Notes: generated by a model not told the origin, from the letters alone. Counted from the stretch's first letter, positions 33,341 through 42,226 are shown. The stretch: 64,000 bases of DNA from Verrucomicrobia subdivision 3 bacterium UBA693 (GCA_002298785.1 DBMR01000073.1:42592-106591); one strand, 5' to 3'. Program-made: numbers and translations.

Positions 33341-35308
33341 ATGATTTACACTGCTGTGGGTGGTGAAACTCTATGCGAGGTGGCAATCCTGCACGGATTT
33401 CCAGACTGCCAAAAACTGCGGGACGCCAACGCGGCGCTTAAGGATGTCGAATCACTGACAGCTGGGACGGAGGTTACCATACCTGAAAAGAAGGCGAATC
33501 TCTTCTCAAAAGCCGTCGAGGCATTGCACAAATTCAAGCGCCGGAATTTTCCGCCTCCGAAGGTCGAATTCATCAAGGAACAAGGCAAAGGGTACGCGAC
33601 GCCCCCAGTGCCGGAGGACGACAGCAAGCTTACCCAATTAGCGGTGACCAATTATGTGAGCGACCGGGGTGGTGATGGTTTGACGGCCGGGAACTTCCCC
33701 GCAGACAGCGTGTATCGACACGAGACGCTCGGTTCCAACGATCCGGACCATTTCAAGATTCAAGTTTACGACAACGGTGCGAAAGCGAATGAAGTTAAGG
33801 TGGATCTGTTCGCGCTGAAGCCAGCGTACTACAAGGACTTGGTAGGTGGTATTGCCTACGTGAGGCATCATGCCACCAAATACACCCGGCCGACTGCCGC
33901 CACGCGAAAACTGGAAAACATCGTGTGCAAGCGGATCCCCTCAACCAGTTACTTCCGGTCTCCGTATTTACGCCTGGTGAGCACAGAAGCCAGCCGTGCC
34001 AAGCGGCCCAAGCAGTGTCTGCTGGTTGCTGACTACTGGGACGAAGGACCCAAGACCTATCAGAAGCACTATACGGAAATTCTCCACCAGCACATTGAAG
34101 CACGCTACAGTCTCCAGAATTGTCCGGTGGCAAAGTGCGCTGCACTGAAGGGAGCAAATTTGCAATCGGATTCTAGCCTCCACCTGGCTTTCTACATTGT
34201 CAACGGCTGCGGCATCACTGCCGATCAAATCCGAAAAACGGTCTATAAATGGAGCCGGGCGGCCCTGGCTCCTGCGAATCTCCGACCAATCATTGATCAA
34301 ATCGCAACAGTCGATATTCCGAAGAACATGCTCTGCGTGGCCAACCTAACGGCCGCCCGCCGTGGCTTCCATGCATCCGGGAAGAGAGATGCCACCTCTC
34401 CATCAGTAATGGCGTTTACCGTGGATGGCATCCAGCTTTTTCACTCCCCAACCGCCGGCGATTCCCCGGAAACGACCGCTGACAACGTAATCGCGAAAAT
34501 CGCCGCCGCCCCGGCGCTGGCTGGCTATACCTGCAAGAAGCTGCGTCATCGCCGTTCGGACGTCACCGCGGTAGCTTCCCAGGTCAGCGACCCATTCGAC
34601 ATCCTGATTTTCAAAGCGGATGGCAAGCTGGCGGTGGTCACGAACGTGACGTCCAATGACCGTCCGGTGGCTGGCGTCGGCGGCCAGAGTCTAAGCCGAG
34701 TCATGAATTTTACGCTGAATAGTTTCCCCGTCGACTGGCAGCCCGCCAGTCCCGAACAACGGATTCTGCGTTGGAACTACCATACGGCAGGGGCCATGAA
34801 CATGTACATCGTCGGTACGCCTCTCCAACCAGTGTATGTGGGCGGAACGCCGTTGGACGGGTTTTCGCCTTACGGTCCATATGCCGGATGGGTCGCCGAT
34901 GTTGGTCCGATCGTTTACCTAGCAAAAACTGGGGTCACCCGTGCTTTTGTTATCCTGCACGAAATGTGTCATCCTATGATGCACAACACGCACACCACGG
35001 CTCCAATGAACGATGCGGGAACCCAGACGGTCGAACTAATGGACGGAGCCATTCTGACGGAGGACCAGCATGACGCGACCAAGCACATTGCCGACGCGCC
35101 GATTAAGGCGAGCTATCAACTCGTCGAGGAATCCGGATCCGTACTCGTGGACGGAACCGCCGCCACGCCGGCTCCCAATAACACGGTGACCACTCCGGTC
35201 CTGCGCCTCCACACAGTGGCCACCTCATATGGGTTGCTAAAAGCCAATCAGGATCCGGTCTTGGTGCCCGATGTGACAGATTTACCGGCGAGCGCGGCAG
35301 ATGCCTGA
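33341..35308 (+). CDS. LysM-like protein with HExxH metalloprotease motif, candidate T6SS effector A
   Basis: A 655-residue protein with no signal peptide. Residues 1-50 resemble a LysM motif (YTAVGGETLCEVAILHGF ... TAGTEVTIPE). The next block ANLFSKAVEALHKFKRRN and later FRSPYLRLVSTE are shared with the protein at 40451, so the two are homologous over most of their length. Near the C-terminus HEMCHPMMHNTH gives H540, E541 and H544 of a zinc-protease site, with H551 as possible third ligand. The gene lies between an adaptor-like gene and two presumptive immunity genes. A secreted toxin that cleaves protein or peptide in the target cell is inferred. Its substrate is unknown, and the family is not one I can name. 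Confidence 0.7.
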   Translation: MIYTAVGGETLCEVAILHGFPDCQKLRDANAALKDVESLTAGTEVTIPEKKANLFSKAVEALHKFKRRNFPPPKVEFIKEQGKGYATPPVPEDDSKLTQLAVTNYVSDRGGDGLTAGNFPADSVYRHETLGSNDPDHFKIQVYDNGAKANEVKVDLFALKPAYYKDLVGGIAYVRHHATKYTRPTAATRKLENIVCKRIPSTSYFRSPYLRLVSTEASRAKRPKQCLLVADYWDEGPKTYQKHYTEILHQHIEARYSLQNCPVAKCAALKGANLQSDSSLHLAFYIVNGCGITADQIRKTVYKWSRAALAPANLRPIIDQIATVDIPKNMLCVANLTAARRGFHASGKRDATSPSVMAFTVDGIQLFHSPTAGDSPETTADNVIAKIAAAPALAGYTCKKLRHRRSDVTAVASQVSDPFDILIFKADGKLAVVTNVTSNDRPVAGVGGQSLSRVMNFTLNSFPVDWQPASPEQRILRWNYHTAGAMNMYIVGTPLQPVYVGGTPLDGFSPYGPYAGWVADVGPIVYLAKTGVTRAFVILHEMCHPMMHNTHTTAPMNDAGTQTVELMDGAILTEDQHDATKHIADAPIKASYQLVEESGSVLVDGTAATPAPNNTVTTPVLRLHTVATSYGLLKANQDPVLVPDVTDLPASAADA

Positions 35309-35362
35309 CCTTGAAGACGAGAACTCCAATGCAAATTGTTATTCCCAATCAACGGCGAAGTT

Positions 35363-36286
35363 ATGGCACAGAATAGTTTTGAGAATTGGGTCGATGACGC
35401 CGCCGGGCGAGATCAGGTGCGCCGGATGATTCATCACCATCGGCATGGCACCGAGGAGTTGCTGGTGCCGTCTCGTGTGCGGCGGGAAGCCGCCTTTGAG
35501 ACGCTATTGGTGGAAGTCACACCGAGCTTGGAAGGCGAGGAAGTGCAACGGGCAGCGGACGTCGCTCGCTTCTATGCGCTGTCGCTTGCTGTTAAGAACT
35601 TCGCCGAATTACTCAGGGGGCAGGAGCAAACGGCGATGGAGATCCTGCAATCGATCGAATGCCTAAGGGTCATGGGGGATCTGGGAAATGGCGAGCAGCA
35701 AGCACAAGCAATTGCATATTTCGAACGGCTGATGGCCCACCCGTTATTCGAGAAGGCAGTGCCTGGGTTCGTAGAGTGTTTTTTTCATTTGCGCTCGGGT
35801 TTCGAGTCCAAGAGCCTCGCCGCCCGGCTTTCTCGGTCTCTTGAGGCCGCAAAGTCTTCCGGTTCCGCTTCGGATGAGTCCGCAAATCAGGTGATCATGA
35901 TGGAGGAATACCTTGCGGGAGATCTTCCGGTGACCGAGCATGCCAAAGCGCTTCGGCATAAATTGTTGGACGAGAAGGACAACATCGCGCGGGCAACTGG
36001 ACTCGCCCGCTTGTATGTTGCCTTGGACGCTCCCGGTGGCGTTGACTGGGTAAAGTGGTCCGGATTCGAACTCATGCGCGAAGTCTGGCTGTTGGGCACC
36101 GCCCATGTTGTCGCGGGGTTAACGAAAGCATTGGCGGCGGTGAATCCGGATGAAAGCAGTGAGTTTCGAACCCTCGCCCGGGGCCGGGCGCTGAAAGCCA
36201 TCGTGTTTCTCAAGGGGGCGCTCGACAAACAACAGGAGAAATGGCTGGGTGAGGACAAGACGCGTCCGTTTCAGCTTCAAGGTTAG
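35363..36286 (+). CDS. Cytoplasmic candidate immunity protein for cassette A
   Basis: A 307-residue helical protein without signal peptide (start MAQNSFENW). It is clearly paralogous to the next gene: MIHHHRHGTEELLVPSRVRR matches VVHHRRHGDEAILVPTRIKR, and both contain AADVARFY, the IECLR segment, EYLxGDLPV and RATGLARLY. Both end in RPFQLQG/SRFQLEG-like tails. It follows the metalloprotease-like gene by 54 bases. Paired cytoplasmic and exported paralogues behind a toxin-like gene suggest protection of both compartments. No known domain is recognised, and other roles, such as chaperoning the effector, are possible. Confidence 0.65.
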   Translation: MAQNSFENWVDDAAGRDQVRRMIHHHRHGTEELLVPSRVRREAAFETLLVEVTPSLEGEEVQRAADVARFYALSLAVKNFAELLRGQEQTAMEILQSIECLRVMGDLGNGEQQAQAIAYFERLMAHPLFEKAVPGFVECFFHLRSGFESKSLAARLSRSLEAAKSSGSASDESANQVIMMEEYLAGDLPVTEHAKALRHKLLDEKDNIARATGLARLYVALDAPGGVDWVKWSGFELMREVWLLGTAHVVAGLTKALAAVNPDESSEFRTLARGRALKAIVFLKGALDKQQEKWLGEDKTRPFQLQG

Positions 36287-36317
36287 TGCGAAGGTTGGAG
36301 CGCGAGAGCAGCAAGCC

Positions 36318-37409
36318 ATGAGATACACCTCCAAAACCGCACTGATTCCTTTAAGTTGCCTGGGGCTGCTGGTTAACCAAGTTGCGGCGCAGGTGAATCT
36401 GGCGCCGCTCGTGTTGCTCGCGCAAAACGTCCCGAACCTCCCAGGTCAGGAGGCGTCCGCGCTAGTCCTGCCGCAAAAACTGAGTCTCCCAGCACTCACA
36501 TATACCAATTATTTTGAAGAAGCGACGGCCTGGCGGCGACTGTCCGAGGTGGTTCACCATCGCCGGCATGGCGACGAGGCGATCCTGGTGCCGACGCGGA
36601 TAAAGCGAGAGGTGGTTGAAGATTTCCTCGCACGCGAAGTGCGCCCAACCCTGAAGACTGAGGAAATACAGCAGGCCGCCGATGTTGCGCGCTTCTACGA
36701 GGTAGGATCCGTCGTGCCCTTGTTTGCGCAGTTACTCACGAAGGATGAGCGGACAATGGACGGTCTCATGAGGAACATCGAATGCCTGCGGCTTCTGGGG
36801 GACATTGGAGACGAAAAACAGCGGCGCCAAGCAGCAGATTGGTTCGAATCGTTGCTGGATCATCCTGACTTTCCTCGGATAATCTCGCAAATGATCGAGT
36901 GCTACGTTCATCTTGATGCCGAAGTCACCACGGAGAACCTGGCTACGAGGATCCGTCGTCAAATCGTCAGCGTCACCGACCGGCAAGCCTCCCCGGCAGA
37001 GCCCACCGGTGAACTCATCCTTTTGCGCGAATACTTGGAGGGCGATTTACCTGTCGCCAAAAGAGCGAAAGCGAAAAAGGAAGCCTTGGCGCATGAGACA
37101 GAACCATTGCGGCGTGCCACCGGTTTGGCACGACTTTACCTGGGACTGGATTCCTTTGGTGGCATAGATTGGAGGAAATGGTCCGCCTTCGCCCTGATGG
37201 CCGAACTCAGGCGAAGTGGCGAGCAAAACGTGGTGGCCGGCTTGAAAGCCGCTCTAGCTGCGATCCCGAAAGCCGAGGGGCCAGATTACCGAGCCAACGC
37301 CCAGGCTCGCGCGTTCAAGGCGATCCAGTTTTTTCGCGGCGAACTTGGAGATGAGCAGTCCCAATGGCTTCAGAAGCAAAAGACAAGCCGGTTTCAACTC
37401 GAAGGCTAA
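36318..37409 (+). CDS. Exported candidate immunity protein for cassette A
   Basis: A 363-residue protein with a signal peptide (MRYTSKTALIPLSCLGLLVN, cleaving near VAAQ) and a roughly 50-residue spacer, followed by a helical domain paralogous to the protein encoded just upstream. Shared landmarks are HHRRHG, AADVARFY, NIECLRLLGDIG, REYLEGDLPV, RATGLARLYLGLD and WRKWSAFALM. Its predicted place is the periplasm. If the neighbouring metalloprotease-like protein is a T6SS toxin delivered to the periplasm, this is the protein best placed to block it. The start at 36318 is chosen because it gives the signal peptide. The longer upstream frame overlaps the previous gene. Confidence 0.65.
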   Translation: MRYTSKTALIPLSCLGLLVNQVAAQVNLAPLVLLAQNVPNLPGQEASALVLPQKLSLPALTYTNYFEEATAWRRLSEVVHHRRHGDEAILVPTRIKREVVEDFLAREVRPTLKTEEIQQAADVARFYEVGSVVPLFAQLLTKDERTMDGLMRNIECLRLLGDIGDEKQRRQAADWFESLLDHPDFPRIISQMIECYVHLDAEVTTENLATRIRRQIVSVTDRQASPAEPTGELILLREYLEGDLPVAKRAKAKKEALAHETEPLRRATGLARLYLGLDSFGGIDWRKWSAFALMAELRRSGEQNVVAGLKAALAAIPKAEGPDYRANAQARAFKAIQFFRGELGDEQSQWLQKQKTSRFQLEG

Positions 37410-37523
37410 AATTACTAACCATGTTGCGTTTTGCCTGTTTTTCCCCGACTTTGACCGCGTCACCTTTCGTGAGCTGCCGTCTGGAAACCCTGGGCCAGGC
37501 GTTTGATTCCAATACTCTTACTC

Positions 37524-37928
37524 ATGCCTAGTCCGAAAAGTGGAAAAGCAGGCACCGCGATTTCCCCGGCCGAGCCGAACCCGGCTGAGGAAGCCGACCA
37601 GGCCGACCCGGGCGAAGTCGAAAAACTCAAAGCCGAGCAGCGCCAGGCCAAGTCCGGCAAGTACGGCTCGGTCCAAACTAAGTCATATCAACCCCCAAAG
37701 ACCGAGCAGGAAAAGCAGGAGAAACAAAGCTGGATTGCCATCGAATTGCTCGATGAAGAGGGCAACCCGGTTCCGGGCGCCGAGTACAGTGTCACACTGC
37801 CGGACGGCGAGACCGTGGCGGAGGGCACGTTGGATGAAAAGGGGTTCGTCCTCCTCGACGGCATTGAGCAGGGCACCTGCCAGGTGCGTTTTCCGCGACT
37901 CGATGGACGCGACTGGAAAAGGAAGTGA
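37524..37928 (+). CDS. Small transthyretin-like cassette protein, copy B
   Basis: A 134-residue paralogue of the proteins at 32890 and 40022. It begins MPSPKSGKAGTAISPAEPNP, then the EVEKLKAEQRQAKSGKYG linker, then the beta-rich domain SWIAIELLDEEGNPVPGAEY to the end. ATG 37524 is fixed by the conserved start shared by all three copies. A 22-base DNA stretch beginning at 37533 is identical to the one beginning at 32899 in copy A, so these two duplicated recently or exchange sequence. The LysM protein gene begins almost directly at its stop. Adaptor function is inferred as for copy A. Confidence 0.78.
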   Translation: MPSPKSGKAGTAISPAEPNPAEEADQADPGEVEKLKAEQRQAKSGKYGSVQTKSYQPPKTEQEKQEKQSWIAIELLDEEGNPVPGAEYSVTLPDGETVAEGTLDEKGFVLLDGIEQGTCQVRFPRLDGRDWKRK

Positions 37929-37930
37929 CT

Positions 37931-38650
37931 ATGGCTGAGACCGAGGGCATCTGGCATTTGGTGTCTCAGGGCGAATGGCTCAACTCCATCGCCCGCATCT
38001 ACTCCGTGGGCGACCCCGACCGTATCTGGAAACACCCGGAGAACGCCGACCTGACCCAACGCCGCGACGGTAATGTACTTTACCCCGGTGATTGGCTCTT
38101 TATCCCGCCCGGGGAGAACAAGGAGGAGAGTTGCGCCACCGAGGCGAAGCATACTTTTGAACTGCAGCGGGCCTATGATCGCTTTGAAGTGACCCTTCAC
38201 GACCCCGACGGCAAGCCTTACGCCCAAGCCAAATACCGCCTGCTGCTGGACGGCACGGAGTATAAAGGCGAGACCGATGGGGACGGCACGATCAAACTGG
38301 AAAAGCTGATCCTTCCCAGTGGTGCGGTGGGCTCCCTCGAATTGCCCGATCTGTGCCTCCGTTACCCGATCCAGATGGGCTTTCTGAACCCGCTCGAGGC
38401 CACCCAACCTGCCGACAAGGACGTCAATTACGATGATGGCATGTCGGGTTCGTTGATGCGCTTGCGCAACCTGGGCTATTACGACGGACCCGTGCCCGAT
38501 AACCGTGGGGAAAGCGCGATCGACTTATCCCAATACGGCGATCCGATTATGCGTTTTCAGGTTCATAAAATGGGACGCGGTCCGGAGGAAGCGAACGGTG
38601 AGCTGGACCAGGCGACCCGGGACGCCATCGACCAGGAATTTCTGGCGTGA
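37931..38650 (+). CDS. LysM and peptidoglycan-binding domain protein of cassette B
   Basis: A 239-residue protein with no signal peptide. Residues about 5-60 form a LysM domain (WHLVSQGEWLNSIARIYSVG ... LYPGDWLFIPPG). Residues about 75-140 repeat the transthyretin-like pattern of the small cassette proteins (FEVTLHDPDGKPYAQAKYRL). The C-terminal 90 residues look like a peptidoglycan-binding-1 helical bundle (DDGMSGSLMRLRNLGYYDGP ... RDAIDQEFLA). AGGAAG precedes ATG 37931. An overlapping GTG at 37925 is also possible. In cassettes A and C the LysM part is fused to the candidate effector, whereas here it stands alone before the phosphoesterase gene, so it may carry that protein on the spike. 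Confidence 0.75.
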   Translation: MAETEGIWHLVSQGEWLNSIARIYSVGDPDRIWKHPENADLTQRRDGNVLYPGDWLFIPPGENKEESCATEAKHTFELQRAYDRFEVTLHDPDGKPYAQAKYRLLLDGTEYKGETDGDGTIKLEKLILPSGAVGSLELPDLCLRYPIQMGFLNPLEATQPADKDVNYDDGMSGSLMRLRNLGYYDGPVPDNRGESAIDLSQYGDPIMRFQVHKMGRGPEEANGELDQATRDAIDQEFLA

Positions 38651-38680
38651 CCACCGTGAGGCAACATCGGCAAATGATCC

Positions 38681-40009
38681 ATGGCTGACCCTTACAAAAT
38701 CGAGTTCGTCTGGGAGAAGAAATCGGCGCAGCTCAAGGCGGCCCGGTGCGACGATAAGAACGTTCCCAACGAGGACCATTGGGATGGCAGCATTGCCAAC
38801 CAATTTGTTCAGGTATCCACCAATGAACAACAAAACGCCTGCCTGACCGTCAACACCACCCAGGTAGTCCGGCAGACCAAAGGACGCTTTGTTTATTTGG
38901 ATGTGGGCGGCTGGGTGAATAACAAGCAGACTTTCGGATTGGTCTGGGGCAACCAGGCCGTGTTGTGCTCTTATTCTCCGTCCGCGGCCACCCCGGCGCC
39001 CGGGAGCGGGAACTTGCTTGAGGAGTTTTTGAAACTGCCCGGAGTTTCCAAAATCAACCAGCTCTGGATCGACGGCCCCAATACGAACGACTGGAACATG
39101 ATCCATGTCATTCTGCCGGATACCCACGTGCCCGTCAGCCCGCCGCCGGGTTTTCCCCGCCCCCCAGAGGATCCGAAGCGCTGGAACAGCCTGACGGGCG
39201 GCGCCTGGGATGCCGACCCACGCGCCTGGGATCTCTACGCCAAGCGCGATCTGTTCAATTCCCGGGACAGCGTCCCAGCCATGACGCAGTTTTTGAACCT
39301 CCTGGCGTCCATCAAATTTGCCCGGCAGATTCACCTCACTCAAGTGGGGGACATGTATGAACTCTGGGCCGGGCGCCCCTGCTATTTCACCGGCAAAGCC
39401 AGCGGTCCTCCCGGTGTGGCGCTCAACGACCCCAGAGGCGCCAAGGAAGTCGGCGGCTGGATCGCCGACACCCACGAGTTCTTTCCCGACCTTTACCAGG
39501 GCTACGACCGCTGTGTCTCGTCGTTGCTGGGCTGCAAGTTCATCCATGGCAACCACGACAGCTATTGCTCCGTGCCCGAGGTCATCACCGAAGCCAATAA
39601 TGACATCGACAGCCGCGTGGCCAAACCCGACGGTTACATGGTCCGCCGCAAAACCATCAAGACCACGGTCCATCCCCGGGAAGCCAGCGGAAATGTTTTT
39701 GACCGGGGCCTGTTCATTGAGCACGGACAGCGGTGCGACGGCTACAACGGGGATGGCAATCGCGATGGCTGGGACAAAACGCAGAGCGCGTTCAAGGTCG
39801 GCCAGCGCACGCCCTTCGACAGCACGCGGCGCCCCAGCTTTGTCACCGGAGCCGCCGCCCTCTGGCTGACGCGCGGCCAGGATTTTGGCTGTTACGTAAT
39901 GGGCCATACCCATTCGCCGGATTTGAACTATGTTGAAGTTACGCACCGGATCATTGAATTGGACGTTAAAGTGGGCCCGCGAGCCCTGCCGATCATGCCG
40001 AAGCTTTAG
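38681..40009 (+). CDS. Calcineurin-like metallophosphoesterase, candidate T6SS effector B
   Basis: A 442-residue protein with no signal peptide. An N-terminal beta-rich region (about 1-100) precedes a metallophosphoesterase domain whose full set of metal ligands is visible: D147-T-H149 (LPDTHVP), D224 (VGDMYELW), GNHD 290-293, H348 (IEHGQ) and GHTH 408-411. Such enzymes cut phosphodiesters or phosphomonoesters in nucleotides, nucleic acids or lipids. The sequence does not reveal which. It lies in the middle of the T6SS cassettes, right after the LysM protein and before the third adaptor-like gene, so delivery as a toxin is inferred. No candidate immunity gene follows it. Confidence 0.8.
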   Translation: MADPYKIEFVWEKKSAQLKAARCDDKNVPNEDHWDGSIANQFVQVSTNEQQNACLTVNTTQVVRQTKGRFVYLDVGGWVNNKQTFGLVWGNQAVLCSYSPSAATPAPGSGNLLEEFLKLPGVSKINQLWIDGPNTNDWNMIHVILPDTHVPVSPPPGFPRPPEDPKRWNSLTGGAWDADPRAWDLYAKRDLFNSRDSVPAMTQFLNLLASIKFARQIHLTQVGDMYELWAGRPCYFTGKASGPPGVALNDPRGAKEVGGWIADTHEFFPDLYQGYDRCVSSLLGCKFIHGNHDSYCSVPEVITEANNDIDSRVAKPDGYMVRRKTIKTTVHPREASGNVFDRGLFIEHGQRCDGYNGDGNRDGWDKTQSAFKVGQRTPFDSTRRPSFVTGAAALWLTRGQDFGCYVMGHTHSPDLNYVEVTHRIIELDVKVGPRALPIMPKL

Positions 40010-40021
40010 CCGAGGTTGCCT

Positions 40022-40426
40022 ATGCCAAGCCCAAAGAGTGGAAAAGCCTGTTCCGCCGTGACGCCGACCGAGCCGAAAGCGGCTGAGGACGCCGACACCG
40101 CGGATCCGGGCGAGGTCGATAAGATCAAAGCGGAGCAACGCAAGACCAAGACCGGCAAATACGGCACGGTCCAGGTGCAGCCGCACAAACCGCCGCAGAC
40201 CAAAGAGGAAGCCGCTAAGAAGCTCAGTTGGATCGAGATTGAGCTGCTGGATGAAGACGGCGAACCGGTTGCGGGCGAACGGTACCAGGTTTCTTTGCCT
40301 GATGGCGAGACCGTCGCCGAGGGGAGTCTGGACGACAAAGGCCGCGCGCGGATCGAAGGATTCGAGCCCGGCCAGTGCAAGGTTACTTTTCCCAATTTGG
40401 ACGAGTCTGTGTGGGAAGCCAAATAA
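40022..40426 (+). CDS. Small transthyretin-like cassette protein, copy C
   Basis: A 134-residue protein, the third copy of the family (with 32890 and 37524). It starts MPSPKSGKACSAVTPTEPKA, has the linker DPGEVDKIKAEQRKTKTGKYG and the domain SWIEIELLDEDGEPVAGERY. A GAGG ribosome site lies six bases before ATG 40022, which also agrees with the conserved start. The phosphoesterase gene ends 12 bases upstream and the second large LysM/HExxH gene begins 24 bases downstream, so cassettes B and C are almost contiguous. Its DNA start is less similar to copies A and B than those are to each other. Confidence 0.78.
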   Translation: MPSPKSGKACSAVTPTEPKAAEDADTADPGEVDKIKAEQRKTKTGKYGTVQVQPHKPPQTKEEAAKKLSWIEIELLDEDGEPVAGERYQVSLPDGETVAEGSLDDKGRARIEGFEPGQCKVTFPNLDESVWEAK

Positions 40427-40450
40427 ACGCATCAACGACGTTCATGTGCC

Positions 40451-42226
40451 ATGCCAACCATCGTTCCAGCTAAGCTCGGGGATACCCTGTGCGGATTGGC
40501 GATTGCCGCGGGGTTCATCGATTGCAAACCGCTGCGGGATCATCCGGACAATGCGGGCAAGGATTTTCTCCAGCGCGACCTGAAAGACGGGGACTTCGTC
40601 ACCATCCCGGACTTGAAGCTCAGTTTGCTGAGCAAAGCCGCGGAGGCCTTGCACAAATTCAAGAAGAAGAACGCGCCACCAATGCTTATCCGCTTCACGC
40701 ACGGCTCGAAAGACAAACCTTACCGCGAGGATAAGACCGAGACGGCGTTGAACGTCAGCAACTGGCCGACGGACAAAGCGGGAAAGCTGGCGGATAAACC
40801 GTTCCCGACCGGCACCAAATTCCAGCAGGACGCGCACGACGACCCGGACACGTTCAAAGTCGAAGTGGTGGACCCGAAAGCCGGCAAAACGGTCCAGGTG
40901 GAGCTCAGGGTGCTGAAACCGGTCTTCAAACCGGATAAGACCATCGACAAGCACGAACCGTTTACGGGCACGGACGAAGCCAAGCGCAAACTCACCGTCA
41001 CTTGCGAAGCCGTTCCCAGCAAAGTGTGCTTGCGCTCGCCGTATCTGCGGCTGGTAGTGGACGCCCAGGACCAGGCCGCCGCCGCCAACCAGACCCTGCT
41101 GGTGACCGATTTGGCCGATGGCAACGATGGCGACAATGATCGGGTGGAAATCCTCGATTACAAAATCGAGGCCTCCTACCAGCGGCAGAAATGTCCTGCC
41201 GCCAAAAAGTGCACCGTGCGCGAAACCCTGGGGATCGGTGAGGATCGCAAAAAAGCCAAGGTGGCCGTGCATGTCCTCAAGGATGCCTCCGGCACCGCCG
41301 TGGCCCCGTCCAAGGACGTGCGCCGACGCGTGCTGAATTACGTGCGGCAATTATACGCGCAGGCGGATATGACCGTGAAATTGGTGACCGCGATTCAGGA
41401 AGTCCCGCTGCCTGCCAACCTGCTTTCCGTGGCGAACGCCGACGGCAAACGTTCGACCGGAAACGCCGCTATCCAGGTCCGCGTGCGCATCGACAGCACT
41501 GTGGACAAGACCGTGAACGTGACGACGCGGGTGAACGTGCTCCCAATCGACACGGCCAATGACCTGGTCACCGCTCTCAAAGCCGCGCTTCCCGCGGGCA
41601 CCAAAATCGAAGCCAGCGCCAACCCGCCGTTGACCGGCCAGGCTATCGGCTCAGCCGATGTGCTGATCGGCAATCCGCTGACCCAGAAGATTCAGCTCAA
41701 CGTGATCAAGTCCGATGACGTGAAACATCCCGTCACGGTCGGAGCCTTGACCTCGGCCACGGTGCCCGAATTCGGCGGCAGTGACGCCCATGTCGGCACT
41801 ATCGAAGAACGCGTGCTGGTTAAGAATTACGATACCGGCAAGGACCGCATCGATTTGTTTATTGTGGATAAATTGGGCAGCGGCAGCCTGGGCGAAGCGT
41901 TTCGGCCGCGGATACCGGATCCGACCGCCGACACCAAGCCCATCGATAGCATGGCGAATACAGCCCTGTTTTTCGCGGATAACATCCGCAAGGATGATCA
42001 TTTTCATACGACCATCCCGCATGAATTGGGGCACATCCTCATGGATGTGGGCCACGCCAACCTGGCCACGGAAATGATGGGCCAGGGTTCGCCGGTCGGG
42101 GCCAACGAACGCGTCGTCAACGGACCCAAACGAATCAGTGATCCGCGGGAAATCGATTATACCGGCAGTGTCCGCGGCGTGCCGGTCAAACAATTGCGTG
42201 AGAACAACCCGGATGTGGTGGAATGA
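40451..42226 (+). CDS. LysM-like protein with HExxH metalloprotease motif, candidate T6SS effector C
   Basis: A 591-residue protein homologous to the one at 33341. The N-terminus VPAKLGDTLCGLAIAAGF ... DGDFVTIPD is LysM-like and SLLSKAAEALHKFKKKN matches the same block in copy A. The shared LRSPYLRLV and CPAAKKC segments follow. The active-site motif HELGHILMDVGH gives H524, E525, H528 and possible third ligand H535. A downstream methionine-containing turn (TEMMGQG) resembles the Met-turn of metzincins. This motif is closer to a textbook zincin than copy A's. No signal peptide. Its stop overlaps the ATG of the next gene (ATGA), the presumptive immunity protein. Target unknown. Confidence 0.75.
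   Translation: MPTIVPAKLGDTLCGLAIAAGFIDCKPLRDHPDNAGKDFLQRDLKDGDFVTIPDLKLSLLSKAAEALHKFKKKNAPPMLIRFTHGSKDKPYREDKTETALNVSNWPTDKAGKLADKPFPTGTKFQQDAHDDPDTFKVEVVDPKAGKTVQVELRVLKPVFKPDKTIDKHEPFTGTDEAKRKLTVTCEAVPSKVCLRSPYLRLVVDAQDQAAAANQTLLVTDLADGNDGDNDRVEILDYKIEASYQRQKCPAAKKCTVRETLGIGEDRKKAKVAVHVLKDASGTAVAPSKDVRRRVLNYVRQLYAQADMTVKLVTAIQEVPLPANLLSVANADGKRSTGNAAIQVRVRIDSTVDKTVNVTTRVNVLPIDTANDLVTALKAALPAGTKIEASANPPLTGQAIGSADVLIGNPLTQKIQLNVIKSDDVKHPVTVGALTSATVPEFGGSDAHVGTIEERVLVKNYDTGKDRIDLFIVDKLGSGSLGEAFRPRIPDPTADTKPIDSMANTALFFADNIRKDDHFHTTIPHELGHILMDVGHANLATEMMGQGSPVGANERVVNGPKRISDPREIDYTGSVRGVPVKQLRENNPDVVE

Noticed and set aside
38525..40435. 636-codon minus-strand frame across cassette B/C
   Set aside because: Antisense to the phosphoesterase and adaptor genes, which have clear motifs; no family match recognisable.
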